Below, one piece after another: positions 45,848-55,872 of a DNA stretch of 64,000 nucleotides. The stretch comes from Luteibacter anthropi. GTDB taxonomy: Bacteria; Pseudomonadota; Gammaproteobacteria; Xanthomonadales; Rhodanobacteraceae. The number at the start of each line of letters is the position of its first letter. Position 1 is the stretch's first letter. A program made the position numbers and the translations under genes. The notes under the pieces are model-generated. The model was not told the DNA's origin, made no database searches, and was given only the letters and a program-made list of their open reading frames with translations. The DNA lies in the NCBI RefSeq assembly GCF_011759365.1, contig NZ_JAARLZ010000016.1, forward strand, positions 22,912 to 86,911. Reading direction: 5' to 3'.

Positions 45848-46600
45848 TCAGTGACTTTCGTGGACGTCCTTCCAGTACTCATGTTTCAGAAGGTACAGCA
45901 GGAAGGTCAGGCCTACCAAGAACAGGATCACCCAGATGCCGATCGACTGGCGTTGAAGGGCGGCCGGCTCGGCGGTGTACTCCAGGAAGGTGGCGATGTC
46001 GCGGGCCGCGCCCTTGAATTCCTCGGGGCTCATGCGGCCGGGCTGGGCGATCTCCAGCTTCTCCACCACGGCCTCTTCGCCGGGCTTTGCCTCGCCATGT
46101 ACCGCGACCTGCAGGCCCTGCAGCTCCCACAACGGGTTGGGCATGGAGGCATTGGGGAACACGGTGTTGTTCCAGCCGACCGGACGGCTCGGGTCGAGAT
46201 AGAACGACAGCAGGTAGTTGTAGATGAAGTCGGTGCCCTTGGCGCGGGCTTCCAGCGAGAGGTCCGGAGGATCCTTGCCGAACCACTGCTTTGCCGAATC
46301 CGCAGGCATGTGCGAGATCACCGGCTCGCCGAACTTGGCTCCCGTGAAGTTGAGGTTCTTCATCACCTCGTCTTCGGAGAGGCCCAGGTCGGTGGCCAGG
46401 CGCGAATAGCGCACGTACTTCAGCGAGTGGCAGCCGACGCAGTAGTTGAAGAAGAGCTTGGCGCCCCGCTGCAACGAGGCCTGGTCGGCCACGTTGGCGC
46501 CGGCGGAAGGCAGGCCCTCCCCTTCGGCGGCAAGGGCGGGAACGGTGGCGGCGGCAAGGCCCAGCGCCAGGGCGAGGGAGGAAAGATAGCGCTTAATCAT
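45848..46600 (-). CDS. petC: Cytochrome c1 of the bc1 complex
   Basis: 250 aa. Signal peptide to about AALAAEGEG; haem-binding CVGCHSLKYVRYSRL (CxxCH), the distal Met ligand region and a single C-terminal membrane anchor (IGIWVILFLVGLTFLLYLL). Transfers electrons from the Rieske protein to soluble cytochrome c in the periplasm. Overlaps petB by 8 bp. Confidence 0.97.
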   Translation of the reverse strand: MIKRYLSSLALALGLAAATVPALAAEGEGLPSAGANVADQASLQRGAKLFFNYCVGCHSLKYVRYSRLATDLGLSEDEVMKNLNFTGAKFGEPVISHMPADSAKQWFGKDPPDLSLEARAKGTDFIYNYLLSFYLDPSRPVGWNNTVFPNASMPNPLWELQGLQVAVHGEAKPGEEAVVEKLEIAQPGRMSPEEFKGAARDIATFLEYTAEPAALQRQSIGIWVILFLVGLTFLLYLLKHEYWKDVHESH

Positions 46601-47894
46601 GCATCGTCACCCGTTCCGGAACCGGCCTGGTCTTCTCGAAACCAAAGCGCGTGTAGATCCATACGAACACGAAGAAGCCGAAGTAGCCGAGCACCATCAG
46701 GCGGCCGAAGGCGTTTTCCCATGTGGTGACGTCGGCACCGGGGAACCATTCGGGGATGACCTCCGCCGTGACGCCCGCGCCGACCAGGCCCAGGGCCAGG
46801 AAGGAGACCACCAGCACGCCCAGGGCGATGCGGAAGCCGAGCCCACGGAAGCGCACCGAGCGGACCTGGCCCTTGTCGATCCACGGCAGCAGGGCCAGCA
46901 GCAGGATGGCGCCGAACATGCCGATGACGCCCCAGATCGCCGTGCCGAAGAAGGACGGGATCATGCGCAGGATCGCGTAGAACGGGGTGAAGTACCACGA
47001 CGGCTTGATGTGGCTGGGCGTGACGAGGTTGTTCGCCGGGGTGAAGTTGTCGTGTTCGAGGAACCAGCCACCGAAGGTGGGGGCGAAGAAGATGATGAAG
47101 GCGGCCACGGTGATGAAGAAACCGCTGCCGAAGAGATCCTTCACCGTGTAGTACGGATGGAACGGGATGGCGTCCTTCGGCTTGTCCGGGCTCCAGCGAT
47201 TGCCCTTCGGGCCGTGCTTCACGTCCACGCCGTCGGGGTTGTTGGAACCCACTTCATGCAGCGCGGCCAGATGCAGCACCACCAGCAGCAGGAGCACCAG
47301 CGGCAGGGCGATGACATGCAGTGCGAAGAAGCGGTTGAGCGTGGCGTCGGCGGGCAGGAAGTCGCCCATGATCCACTGCACCAGGGTGTCGCCGATGAAG
47401 GGGATGGTGCCGAACAGCGAGATGATCACCTTCGCGCCCCAGAACGACATGTTGCCCCAGGGCAGCACGTAGCCCATGAAGGCCTCGGCCATGAGCACGA
47501 GGAAGATGAGCATGCCGAGGATCCACACCAGCTCACGCGGCTTCTTGAACGAGCCATACATGATGCCGCGGAACATGTGCAGGAACACCACGACGAAGAA
47601 CAGCGACGCACCCGTGGAGTGCATGTAGCGGATGAGCCAGCCCCATTCCACGTCGCGCATGATGTACTCGACCGAGTTGAAGGCTTCCGCCGCACTCGTC
47701 TTGTAGTTCATGGTGAGGAAGATGCCGGTGACGATCTGGTTGACCAGCACCAGCAGGGCGAGCGAACCGAAGTAGTACCAGAGGTTGAAGTTCTTCGGCG
47801 CGTAGTACTCGGTCATGTGCTTCCGGTACGTCGGCGCCAGGTTCGGAGCGCGTTCGTTGACCCAGTCGCCGATGCGGGAGAATACGTTTGCCAT
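46593..47894 (-). CDS. petB: Cytochrome b of the bc1 complex
   Basis: 433 aa, polytopic. MRDVEWGWLIRYMHSTGASLFFVVVFLHM and the WGAKVIISLFGTIPF and PEWYFTP-equivalent (KPSWYFTPFYAILR) segments are the haem-ligand and Qo-site motifs. The long open frame upstream to 48143 is antisense shadowing within petA. The ATG at 47892-47894 gives MANVFSRIGDWVNERAP and overlaps the petA stop by one base. Confidence 0.97.
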   Translation of the reverse strand: MANVFSRIGDWVNERAPNLAPTYRKHMTEYYAPKNFNLWYYFGSLALLVLVNQIVTGIFLTMNYKTSAAEAFNSVEYIMRDVEWGWLIRYMHSTGASLFFVVVFLHMFRGIMYGSFKKPRELVWILGMLIFLVLMAEAFMGYVLPWGNMSFWGAKVIISLFGTIPFIGDTLVQWIMGDFLPADATLNRFFALHVIALPLVLLLLVVLHLAALHEVGSNNPDGVDVKHGPKGNRWSPDKPKDAIPFHPYYTVKDLFGSGFFITVAAFIIFFAPTFGGWFLEHDNFTPANNLVTPSHIKPSWYFTPFYAILRMIPSFFGTAIWGVIGMFGAILLLALLPWIDKGQVRSVRFRGLGFRIALGVLVVSFLALGLVGAGVTAEVIPEWFPGADVTTWENAFGRLMVLGYFGFFVFVWIYTRFGFEKTRPVPERVTMHD

Positions 47895-48496
47895 CAGCCG
47901 GCCTCCTGCGGATCGACGCCAATCTGGATATGGGTGTCGTCGATGAAGTGGTACGGCGGTACGGGCAGGTTCTTCGGCGCGGGAACGCCGCTGAACACGC
48001 GCCCGGAGAGGTCGTAGCGCGACTTGTGGCAGGGGCAGTAGAAGCCGCCCTTCCAGTTCGCGTCGAAGGGCTCGGGCTTGATGTCGGGAACGAAGTCGGG
48101 AACGCAGCCCAGATGAGTGCACAGGCCGATGACGACCAGCCACTCGGGCTTGATGGAGCGTGTTTCGTTGGTGGCGTACTTCGGCTGTTGCGCCGAATCG
48201 GACGATAGCGGGTCCAGCAGGCGGGGCTCCAGGCCCTTCAGTTGCGCCAGCTGGTCCTTGGTGCGGTTGACCACGAAAACAGGGAGGCTACGCCAGGCGA
48301 AGGTGACTTTCTGCCCCGCCTCGATGGCACTTATGTCGACCGTGACTGGCGCCCCCGCCGCCTTGGCCCTCGCACTCGGCTCCCACGACTTGATGAAGGG
48401 GACTACTGCCGCTATCACCCCTGCGCCGCCGACAACTGCTGTCGTTACGGTCAGGAAGCGACGGCGACCGTGATCGACGACTTCTTCGTTCGCCAT
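47894..48496 (-). CDS. petA: Rieske iron-sulfur subunit of the bc1 complex
   Basis: 200 aa. Tat-type N-terminus HGRRRFLTVTTAVVGGAGVIAAVVPF, then the Rieske fold with CTHLGC and CPCHKSRYDLSG supplying the 2Fe-2S ligands. GGAGAGCC precedes the ATG at 48494-48496. First gene of petA-petB-petC-sspA-sspB; its promoter lies in the 270-bp gap to the divergent degS-like gene. Confidence 0.97.
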   Translation of the reverse strand: MANEEVVDHGRRRFLTVTTAVVGGAGVIAAVVPFIKSWEPSARAKAAGAPVTVDISAIEAGQKVTFAWRSLPVFVVNRTKDQLAQLKGLEPRLLDPLSSDSAQQPKYATNETRSIKPEWLVVIGLCTHLGCVPDFVPDIKPEPFDANWKGGFYCPCHKSRYDLSGRVFSGVPAPKNLPVPPYHFIDDTHIQIGVDPQEAG

Positions 48497-48766
48497 CAGG
48501 CTCTCCGGAACTTTGCCATTGAGAATGCGGGCCCCGTTCGCCGGTTTACTTCTGGAAATCGGCTTCCGCAATTTCTGGCAGTGTAACGGCACCATCCGCG
48601 ACGTACAATAAACTGAACCGTACCCTGTCCAGACTGATGGAGAGGGCTGCCAAGTACCCGCCAGGATGCGGAAAATCGGCTCGGCTCCTTCGTTACGGCG
48701 AATGGACCCGCCACAGGCCACCTCGCCCATGGGCAAGGCGACGACGACAGGATCCCCCGTTCTTAG

Positions 48767-49945
48767 ATGAAACATGCCGCCCGCACGCTCGCCTTCGTCG
48801 CCCGCTTCGTCGTGCTCGGTCTTGCCGTCGCGTTCGTCATCGGGCTGGTCTGGCCCCGGGCCGGTGCGTTGCTGCGCCAGCGCCTCAATAGCGCCGAGCC
48901 ACAGGCTTCCATCGGCGAACCGGCCTCTGCGGCACCGGCTTCCTATGCCGATGCCGTCGCCAAGGCGGCGCCATCGGTGGTCAACATCTACGCCAACAAG
49001 CTCGTGACAGAGCAACCGCGCGAGCTGTACTCCGATCCGGTCCTGCAGCGCATCTTCAGCGTGCCGTCGGGGCCGGTGCGCACCCGCCGCCAGCAGAACC
49101 TGGGCTCCGGCGTGATCGTGAGCGACGATGGCTACGTGCTGACGAACAACCACGTCATCGCCAACGCCGACGACATCCAGCTGTTGCTCTACGACGGTCG
49201 CGTGGCCAAGGCGCGGGTGGTGGGCTCGGACGACGAGACCGACCTGGCCGTGCTGAAGGTCGATGCGGGCAACCTGCCCGCCATCCACATGACCGACACC
49301 AGCAGCAGGCCCCGTGTCGGCGACGTGGTGCTGGCCATCGGCAACCCGTTCGGCATCGGCCAGACGGTGACCATGGGCATCGTCAGCGCCCTGGGCCGCC
49401 AGCTCAACCTGTCGAGCCTGGAGAACTTCATCCAGACGGATGCGGCAATCAATTTCGGTAATTCGGGTGGTGCCCTGGTCAACGCGCACGGCGAACTGGT
49501 GGGCATCAATACCTCGCTGATCGGCCAGGCGGTGGGTGCCGAAGGCATCGGCTTCGCCATTCCCGTGCAGAGCGCACGCGACGTGCTGGAGCAGATCGTG
49601 AAGACCGGCCATGTCGTTCGCGGCTGGATCGGTGCCGATTACGGTGCGGTGCCCGTGTCGGCCGATAGCGGCCTGCCATCGGCGGCACGCGGCGTCGTGG
49701 TGAACGAGATCTCACCCGGTGGCCCGGCGGCCATCGCGGGGCTGCAACAGCGCGACGTGTTGCTGAAGATCGGCGGCGAGGACATCCTCGATCCGTCGGA
49801 CCTGCGTCGCCACGAGGCATCGCTGAAACCCGGCCAGACGGTGACGGTCACCGGCCTTCGCTATGGCGCACCGTTCTCGGTAAGCCTCACCCCCACCCAG
49901 CGCCCCCCAAGCTCGACCCTGCAAGCCCTGAAGACCACTCCTTGA
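48767..49945 (+). CDS. DegS-like HtrA serine protease with one PDZ domain
   Basis: 392 aa. An N-terminal membrane anchor (residues about 7-28), then the trypsin-like domain with LTNNHVIANADD (His), DDETDLAVLKVD (Asp), FGNSGGALVNAHGELVGI (Ser), and a single PDZ domain (RGWIGADYG, GVVVNEISPGGPAAIAGLQQRDVLLKIGG). One PDZ plus a membrane anchor indicates DegS, the sensor protease that starts RseA cleavage and the sigmaE envelope stress response, rather than DegP. The usual degQ partner is absent. Confidence 0.9.
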   Translation: MKHAARTLAFVARFVVLGLAVAFVIGLVWPRAGALLRQRLNSAEPQASIGEPASAAPASYADAVAKAAPSVVNIYANKLVTEQPRELYSDPVLQRIFSVPSGPVRTRRQQNLGSGVIVSDDGYVLTNNHVIANADDIQLLLYDGRVAKARVVGSDDETDLAVLKVDAGNLPAIHMTDTSSRPRVGDVVLAIGNPFGIGQTVTMGIVSALGRQLNLSSLENFIQTDAAINFGNSGGALVNAHGELVGINTSLIGQAVGAEGIGFAIPVQSARDVLEQIVKTGHVVRGWIGADYGAVPVSADSGLPSAARGVVVNEISPGGPAAIAGLQQRDVLLKIGGEDILDPSDLRRHEASLKPGQTVTVTGLRYGAPFSVSLTPTQRPPSSTLQALKTTP

Positions 49946-49953
49946 AAAACCCC

Positions 49954-50422
49954 TACAGGAGATTCGACTGACTCGGAGGCAGTGCTGCCCATGTAGGAGC
50001 GTGCCTGCGCGCGACCGTCCGAGGACGTGAGCCACCCGCTACCGAACCGGTCGCGCGCAAGGCGCGCTCCTACAGGAGAGTCGGCTGACTCGGAGGCAAC
50101 CCTGCCCATGTAGGAGCGCGCCTGCGCGCGACCATCCGAGGACATGAGCCACCCGCTACCGAACCGGTCGCGCGCAAGGCGCGCTCCTACAGGAGAGTCG
50201 GCTGACTCGGAGGCAATGCTGCCCTTGTAGGAGCGCGCCTGCGCGCGACCGTCCGAGGACGTGAGCCACCCGCTACCGAACCGGTCGCGCGCAAGGCGCG
50301 CTCCTACAGGAGATTCGGCTGACTCGGAGGCACTCTGCCATGTAGGAGCGCGCCTGCGCGCGACCATCCGAGGACATGAGCCACCCGCTACCGAACCGGT
50401 CGCGCGCAAGGCGCGCTCCTAC
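49954..50422. repeat. Tandem array of four 115-117-bp units, each holding an inverted REP pair
   Basis: Units begin with gtagg at 49993, 50110, 50227 and 50342 (periods 117, 117, 115). Each unit has a forward REP, a spacer (tccgaggacgtgagccaccc and onward), a reverse REP and a linker (tcggctgactcggaggca). A partial linker at 49954-49990 precedes the first. Copies differ at few positions, suggesting recent amplification. The last REP end gives the stop codon of the lytic transglycosylase gene. Confidence 0.93.
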
Positions 50423-51630
50423 AGGGCGCGTTCGGCCAGGGGGATGTAGCGGGTGGCCTGGTGCCGCAGGCTTTCGCCGTAGCGCCTGCGCAGGATGCCC
50501 ACGCGCTCCACGTAGACCTGGGTTTCGTCGTACGGCGGCACGCCGTTGTAGCGCTCCACGGCCTTCGGTCCGGCGTTGTAGGCCGCGGCGGCAAGCCGTT
50601 CGTTGCCGTTGAAGTTGCGCAGCAGCAGCGCGAGATACCGGGCGCCACCACGAATGTTCTGATTGACGTCGAAAGCATCGAGCACACCCATGTCACGGGC
50701 CGTGCCGGGGATCAGCTGCATCAGCCCCTGCGCACCAGCAACCGACAGGGCCCTCGGATTGAACGCGCTCTCGGCATGAATCACCGCGCGCAACAAGGCT
50801 TCATCCACACCGTACTCGATGCTGGCGGCACGGATCACATCGCCGTAAGCGGCCAGATTGAGCGCCACGTTGTTGAAATCGATCTTCGAATGGACATCGC
50901 AGGCCACGCAGGTGGCGATATAGGTAAAGAGCATCTTTACCGTCTGTCCCTTCGGCGCCCCACCCGGCGCAATGTTGGTGTATTCCACCCCACCATCCGC
51001 TCGCACGATGCGATAGACCGCGCCACGCAACACCCGCGAACCCTTGGCCGCCTCCGGAGCCGGGGCTGCCGTAAGGTCGGTAGACGCCGATTCCTGATAC
51101 GACCATCCCCGCTTTGTCGGCGCGACAACCGGCGCCTTCTCGCTCCCATCGCCGGGGTAGGCCACAACCGAGGCCGTGACACCGGCCAGCGAAGCGATGG
51201 CTGGAGCTGGCGGTTTACCTGGCGCGACGTTCTCAGGGGGCTGATCCGGGGCCCCCGCCAGGCGTTTACCGGGTGCCGGCGCCGAAGCCAGGGACGCGGC
51301 CGCGGGCAAGGATGCAAGCGCCGCACCGACCGCCGATGCCGGCGGCAGGGCCGGTGCTGCGGCCGCCGCGGATAGCGGTCGCGAGGCCTTCGCCGGCAAG
51401 GCATTGCCGATCTTCTTGCAATTACGGTATCCGGCCGCACTACCTGCAAAGACGGTCTCGCCCGTGGCCCCCGTGCAGCGATACATGGCGCCGGCCCAGG
51501 CAGGCCGGGCCAGCGGCAGGGCCAGCAAGAGGACGCACGCCAGCGCGACCCTTTGCAGGATCGGGCGAAGGGCACGGAAACGCGGGCCGGCCCGGCCGGC
51601 GCATTCCCCTGGCGACACGTCCTCGGTCAT
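50419..51630 (-). CDS. Lytic transglycosylase with DUF4124-like N-terminus
   Basis: 403 aa from the ATG at 51628-51630 (an upstream start at 51666 is possible). A signal/anchor segment VALACVLLLALPLARPAWA is followed by a DUF4124-like MYRCTGATGETVFAGS, an Ala/Pro-rich linker of about 170 residues with a second YRIVRADGGVEYTNI repeat, then the SLT domain: YGVDEALLRAVIHAESAFNPRALSVAGAQGLMQLIPGTARDMGV (catalytic Glu in HAESAFNP) and AAAYNAGPKAVERYNGVPPYDET. Cleaves peptidoglycan. The stop TAG and final residues are set by the REP array. Confidence 0.9.
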   Translation of the reverse strand: MTEDVSPGECAGRAGPRFRALRPILQRVALACVLLLALPLARPAWAGAMYRCTGATGETVFAGSAAGYRNCKKIGNALPAKASRPLSAAAAAPALPPASAVGAALASLPAAASLASAPAPGKRLAGAPDQPPENVAPGKPPAPAIASLAGVTASVVAYPGDGSEKAPVVAPTKRGWSYQESASTDLTAAPAPEAAKGSRVLRGAVYRIVRADGGVEYTNIAPGGAPKGQTVKMLFTYIATCVACDVHSKIDFNNVALNLAAYGDVIRAASIEYGVDEALLRAVIHAESAFNPRALSVAGAQGLMQLIPGTARDMGVLDAFDVNQNIRGGARYLALLLRNFNGNERLAAAAYNAGPKAVERYNGVPPYDETQVYVERVGILRRRYGESLRHQATRYIPLAERAL

Positions 51631-51789
51631 GGGCGCCAGTGTGCCCAAAGCCCCCTGCCCCGCCAAGGGCCGGGAACGTGATGCCCTTCACGCAAGTCAT
51701 TGATAGATGGCGGCCATCTGGCGATGGCCCTATTGGCGGCGTAAACTACGCGGTTCGGTATTCACCCACGAAACACGGTATCCAGCCCC

Positions 51790-53139
51790 ATGAGCGGCAA
51801 GCTTTTCATCAAGACCCACGGTTGCCAGATGAACGAGTACGACTCGGCCAAGATGGCCGACGTGCTGCGTGCGTCGCACGGGCTGGAACTGACCCAGGAC
51901 GAAAACGAGGCCGACGTCATCCTCGTGAACACCTGCTCCATCCGCGAAAAGGCGCAGGAGAAGGTCTTCAGCCAGCTCGGCAAGTGGCGCGAGCACAAGA
52001 AAAACGGCAAGCCGGTGCTGATCGGCGTAGGCGGCTGCGTGGCCTCGCAGGAAGGCGATGCCATCCTCAAGCGGGCACCCTACGTCGACCTGGTGTTCGG
52101 CCCGCAGACCCTGCACCGCCTGCCCGAGATGATCGAGGCCAAGCGCAGCAGCGGGAAGGCGCAGGTGGACATCAGCTTCCCCGAGATCGAAAAGTTCGAC
52201 AGCCTGCCCGAGCCTCGCGCCGAAGGCCCCACCGCCTTCGTCTCGATCATGGAAGGCTGCTCGAAGTACTGCTCGTACTGCGTGGTGCCCTACACCCGTG
52301 GTGAGGAAATCAGCCGCCCGTTCGACGACGTCATCGTCGAGGTGGCCCAGCTTGCCGAACAAGGCGTGCGCGAGGTCAACCTGCTGGGCCAGAACGTCAA
52401 CGCCTACCGCGGCCCCATGCACGACGGCGACATCGCCGACCTGGCCGTGCTGATCCACGCCATCGCGCAGATCGACGGCATCGGCCGCATCCGCTTCACC
52501 ACCTCGCATCCGCTGGAGTTCTCCGACTCCCTGATCGAGGCCTACGCCAACGTACCGCAGCTGGCCAACTACCTGCACCTGCCGGTGCAGGCCGGCTCCG
52601 ACCGCATCCTCTCGGCGATGAAGCGCGGCTACACGGCCATCGAGTTCAAGCAGAAGATTCGCAAGCTGCGTGCCGTACGCCCGGATATCTGCATCTCGTC
52701 CGACTTCATCGTGGGCTTCCCCGGTGAAACGGACGACGACTTCGAGAAGACGATGAAACTCATTGCCGATGTCGGTTTCGACCAGAGCTTCTCGTTTATC
52801 TTCTCGTCGCGCCCCGGCACGCCGGCAGCAAACCTGCCCGACGAGACCACGGCCGAAGCCAAGCACGCGCGCCTGTCGCGTCTGCAGGCGGCCATCAACG
52901 AAAACGCCCGCAAGATCAACGAAGCCATGGTCGGCAGCGTGCAGCGCGTGCTGGTCGAGAAGCCCAGCCGCAAGAATCCCAACGAAATGACCGGACGCAC
53001 CGAAAACATGCGCTACGTGAATTTCCCCGGCCATCCGCGGATGATCGGCCAGTTCGTCGATGTGGTGATCACCGAGGCGATGGCCAACTCCCTGCGCGGA
53101 CGCGTCCGTCTCGACGAAGAGGTCGCGCTCGCCTCGTGA
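51790..53139 (+). CDS. miaB: tRNA-2-methylthio-N6-dimethylallyladenosine synthase
   Basis: Radical-SAM methylthiotransferase acting on i6A37 of tRNAs; 449 aa. UPF0004 domain with [23 protein letters not shown] and [10 protein letters not shown] (three cluster Cys), radical-SAM motif [15 protein letters not shown] (CxxxCxxC), and the C-terminal TRAM domain. Start of the conserved operon miaB-ybeZ-ybeY-corC; its stop overlaps the next start. Confidence 0.97.
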   Translation: MSGKLFIKTHGCQMNEYDSAKMADVLRASHGLELTQDENEADVILVNTCSIREKAQEKVFSQLGKWREHKKNGKPVLIGVGGCVASQEGDAILKRAPYVDLVFGPQTLHRLPEMIEAKRSSGKAQVDISFPEIEKFDSLPEPRAEGPTAFVSIMEGCSKYCSYCVVPYTRGEEISRPFDDVIVEVAQLAEQGVREVNLLGQNVNAYRGPMHDGDIADLAVLIHAIAQIDGIGRIRFTTSHPLEFSDSLIEAYANVPQLANYLHLPVQAGSDRILSAMKRGYTAIEFKQKIRKLRAVRPDICISSDFIVGFPGETDDDFEKTMKLIADVGFDQSFSFIFSSRPGTPAANLPDETTAEAKHARLSRLQAAINENARKINEAMVGSVQRVLVEKPSRKNPNEMTGRTENMRYVNFPGHPRMIGQFVDVVITEAMANSLRGRVRLDEEVALAS

Positions 53140-54125
53140 ATGCCATGAGCCAGCTTTCCCAGCACGACTTCGCCCTCGACCCCGAGGACAACGCCCGCCT
53201 CGCCAACCTCTGCGGACCGCTCGACGAGCATATCCGCCAGATCGAGCTGCGCCTGGGCATCGAGATCGACCATCGCGGCAGCCTGTTCCGCGTGATCGGC
53301 GACGAAGCCGCGGCCAGGGCCGGCGAGCGCGTCCTGAAGGCGCTGTATGCCGCCACCGAGACGGAAATCCTCAACGGGCAGACCATCAACCTGCACCTGG
53401 CCGAGTCGGGCATCGACGCCCTGAACGCCCAGGCCGCCGAGTCGGCGCAGGAAGTGGTGATCAAGGTGAAGCGCGGCGTCATCAAGGGCCGCGGCCCCAA
53501 CCAGGCCCGTTACCTGCACGCCATCACCACCCACGACATCAACTTCGGCGTGGGGCCGGCCGGCACCGGCAAAACCTATCTCGCCGTCGCCAGCGCCATC
53601 GAGGCACTGGAAGCCAACCGCGTGCAGCGCGTGCTGCTGGTGCGCCCGGCCGTGGAAGCCGGCGAGAAGCTCGGCTTCCTGCCCGGCGACCTCAGCCAGA
53701 AGATCGATCCTTATCTGCGCCCGTTATACGACGCCCTCTACGAGATGGTCGGCTTCGAGAAGGTGGGCAAGCTCATCGAGCGCAACGTGATCGAGATCGC
53801 GCCGCTGGCCTACATGCGCGGCCGCACGCTCAACGATTCCTACGTGATCCTCGACGAGGCGCAGAACACCACCGTCGAACAGATGAAGATGTTCCTCACC
53901 CGCATCGGCTTCGGCTCGGTGGCGGTGATCACCGGCGACGTGTCGCAGGTGGACCTGCCCCGCCACATCCGCTCGGGCCTGCGCCACGCCATCGAGGTGC
54001 TGCGCGGCGTGGACGGCATCAGCTTCACCTTCTTCACCTCGCGCGACGTGGTGCGCCACCCGCTGGTGGCGAAGATCGTGCGTGCCTACGAGGCCTTCGA
54101 GCAGAAGCAGGACGACACCCCGTGA
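53136..54125 (+). CDS. ybeZ: PhoH-like ATPase YbeZ
   Basis: 329 aa. N-terminal KH-like region followed by the PhoH ATPase with [19 protein letters not shown] (Walker A), [14 protein letters not shown], and [25 protein letters not shown] (Walker B). Partner of YbeY in rRNA maturation. Start is GTG at 53136 (overlapping the miaB stop) or the ATG at 53145; both fit. Overlaps ybeY by four bases. Confidence 0.95.
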   Translation: MNAMSQLSQHDFALDPEDNARLANLCGPLDEHIRQIELRLGIEIDHRGSLFRVIGDEAAARAGERVLKALYAATETEILNGQTINLHLAESGIDALNAQAAESAQEVVIKVKRGVIKGRGPNQARYLHAITTHDINFGVGPAGTGKTYLAVASAIEALEANRVQRVLLVRPAVEAGEKLGFLPGDLSQKIDPYLRPLYDALYEMVGFEKVGKLIERNVIEIAPLAYMRGRTLNDSYVILDEAQNTTVEQMKMFLTRIGFGSVAVITGDVSQVDLPRHIRSGLRHAIEVLRGVDGISFTFFTSRDVVRHPLVAKIVRAYEAFEQKQDDTP

Positions 54126-54589
54126 GCAAGGTCGATGTGGCCATCGGCTATGCCGTGGCCTCGCGCAAGGGCATCCCGGCCTCCGCCAGTTTCCGCCGCT
54201 GGGTCGGGGCCGCCCTGAAGGGCGCCAGGCGCCGCAAGGCCAGCGAGATGTCCATCCGCATCGTCGAGGCCGGGGAAGGCCAGGCGCTGAACCTCCAGTA
54301 CCGCGGGCGCGACTACGCCACCAACGTGCTGTCGTTCCCCGTTGACCTGCCGCCGGGGGTCGACGTCCCCCTGCTGGGCGACCTGGTCATCTGCGCCCCC
54401 GTGGTCACCCGCGAGGCCGCCGAACAGGGCAAGAAGGCCACCGACCATTGGGCCCACCTCACCATCCACGGCACCCTGCACCTGCTGGGCTTCGACCATA
54501 TCGAAGAGGCCGAGGCCGAGGAAATGGAAGCCCTGGAGACCCGCATCCTGGCGGGGCTGGGCATAGCAGACCCCTACGAAGCGATGTAG
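54122..54589 (+). CDS. ybeY: Endoribonuclease YbeY
   Basis: 155 aa metal-dependent RNase for 16S rRNA 3' end maturation and ribosome quality control. [12 protein letters not shown] and the zinc motif [15 protein letters not shown] (HxxxHxxxxxH) are intact. Starts at GTG 54122. The TAG stop (54587-54589) is the TAG of an adjoining REP unit, so the last codons (YEAM) run right up to the repeat. Confidence 0.95.
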   Translation: MSKVDVAIGYAVASRKGIPASASFRRWVGAALKGARRRKASEMSIRIVEAGEGQALNLQYRGRDYATNVLSFPVDLPPGVDVPLLGDLVICAPVVTREAAEQGKKATDHWAHLTIHGTLHLLGFDHIEEAEAEEMEALETRILAGLGIADPYEAM

Positions 54590-54681
54590 GAGCGCGCCTG
54601 CGCGCGACCCTTCCGAAGGCCGACGGCCAGAAAACCCGCCATGGCTGCTACGCAGCCGTCGCGCGCAAGGCGCGCTCCTAC
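54586..54681. repeat. REP-like inverted pair between ybeY and corC
   Basis: Forward gtaggagcgcgcctgcgcgc and reverse copy separated by about 50 bp. Interrupts the otherwise tight miaB-ybeZ-ybeY-corC operon. Confidence 0.9.
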
Positions 54682-54762
54682 AGATCCCTCCTTGCCCTGA
54701 ACCGTCATCAGAATTCCAGTAGACTGCCCCTTCCGCCCATCCGGGCAGAAAACCAAAGAGTG

Positions 54763-55614
54763 ATGAACGAGGACCCTGGTAGTACCAACGGCCCGGCCCA
54801 CCGATCGTGGTGGGATCGACTGGGCCACCTGTTTTCCGGCGAACCGCGCAACCGCGACGAACTGATCGAGGAGCTGCGCACCGCCCAGGCCAACGGCCTG
54901 ATGTCCAACGACACCCTGACCATGGTCGAGGGTGCGATCAAGGTCACCGAACTCAGCGTCGACGATGTCATGGTGCCCCGTGCCCAGATCGTCAGCCTCC
55001 CCGCCGACGCCCCCCTCGCCGACATCCTTGCCACCGTGGTCGAATCCGGCCATTCGCGCTTCCCCGTGCACGGTGAGGACAAGGACGAAGTGCTCGGCAT
55101 CCTGCTGGCCAAGGACATCCTGAAGTATTTCGGCCAGAGCGAGGCCTTCGACGTGCGCGCCCTGCTGCGCCCGGCCGTGCTCATCCCCGAATCCATGCGC
55201 CTGAACGTGCTGCTGGCGGAATTCCGCCTCACGCGCAACCACATGGCCCTGGTGGTAGATGAATACGGCGGCGTGGCCGGCCTGATCACCATCGAGGACG
55301 TCCTGGAGCAGATCGTCGGCGAAATCGACGACGAGCACGACGACGAGGAAGACCCGGTGCTGGTGCAGGCCCTGGCCGAAGGCGGCTTCTCGGTCAGCGC
55401 CCTCACCCCCATCGCCGACTTCAACGAAATCGCCGGTTCGCATTTCTCCGACGAGGAATTCGACACGGTCGGCGGCATGGTCACCTCCGAGTTCGGGCAC
55501 CTGCCGTCGGCAGGCGAAGAAATCTCGGTGGGTGGTTTCGTGTTCCGCGTCACGCAGGCGGACGATCGCCGTGTGCAGGAGTTCCACGTCGCCCGCACCG
55601 ACGAAGTATCCTGA
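54763..55614 (+). CDS. corC: CorC/YbeX-family CBS-pair protein
   Basis: 283 aa. Two CBS domains (VDDVMVPRAQIVSLPAD ... SRFPVHGEDKDEVLGILLAKDIL; MRLNVLLAEFRLTRNHMALVVDEYGGVAGLITIEDVLEQIVGEIDDEHD) and a C-terminal transporter-associated (CorC_HlyC) domain. Linked to Mg/Co efflux and to ribosome metabolism with YbeY/YbeZ. ATG at 54763 with AAAGAG upstream. Confidence 0.93.
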   Translation: MNEDPGSTNGPAHRSWWDRLGHLFSGEPRNRDELIEELRTAQANGLMSNDTLTMVEGAIKVTELSVDDVMVPRAQIVSLPADAPLADILATVVESGHSRFPVHGEDKDEVLGILLAKDILKYFGQSEAFDVRALLRPAVLIPESMRLNVLLAEFRLTRNHMALVVDEYGGVAGLITIEDVLEQIVGEIDDEHDDEEDPVLVQALAEGGFSVSALTPIADFNEIAGSHFSDEEFDTVGGMVTSEFGHLPSAGEEISVGGFVFRVTQADDRRVQEFHVARTDEVS

Positions 55615-55630
55615 TCCCAGAACAGGCCCT

Positions 55631-55853
55631 GTAGGAGCGCGCCTCGCGCGCGACCACCTTTCGCGATACAGCGGCAGGGCCTGGCTACGTCTTCGCAAAA
55701 ACCTGTCGCGCGCAGGCGCGCTCCTACAAGGGATGGCGCACGGCTCATGCATTTTGCCAAGAACCTGTCGCGCGCGAGGCGCGCTCCTACAAGGGATGGC
55801 GCACGGCTCATGCGTTTTGCCACGAACATGTCGCGCGCGAGGCGCGCTCCTAC
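55631..55853. repeat. REP cluster with a 63-bp tandem repeat running into the next gene
   Basis: One forward REP (55631) and three reverse copies (ending 55727, 55790, 55853). From about 55684 a 63-bp unit repeats; the ATG-containing starts are at 55747, 55810 and the real gene start 55873. Each unit contains atgc(a/g)ttttgcca, a spacer and a reverse REP. Confidence 0.9.
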
Positions 55854-55872
55854 CACGGATGTCGTACGCCCC

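Noticed and set aside
49954..50422. Regular array resembling CRISPR at first sight
   Set aside because: The period is 115-117 bp, spacers are nearly identical between units, and the repeats are REP palindromes found all over the window. No cas genes.
55747..55872. N-terminal extension of the DUF4105 protein
   Set aside because: The two extra 21-residue blocks encode REP sequence; a proper signal peptide begins only at 55873.
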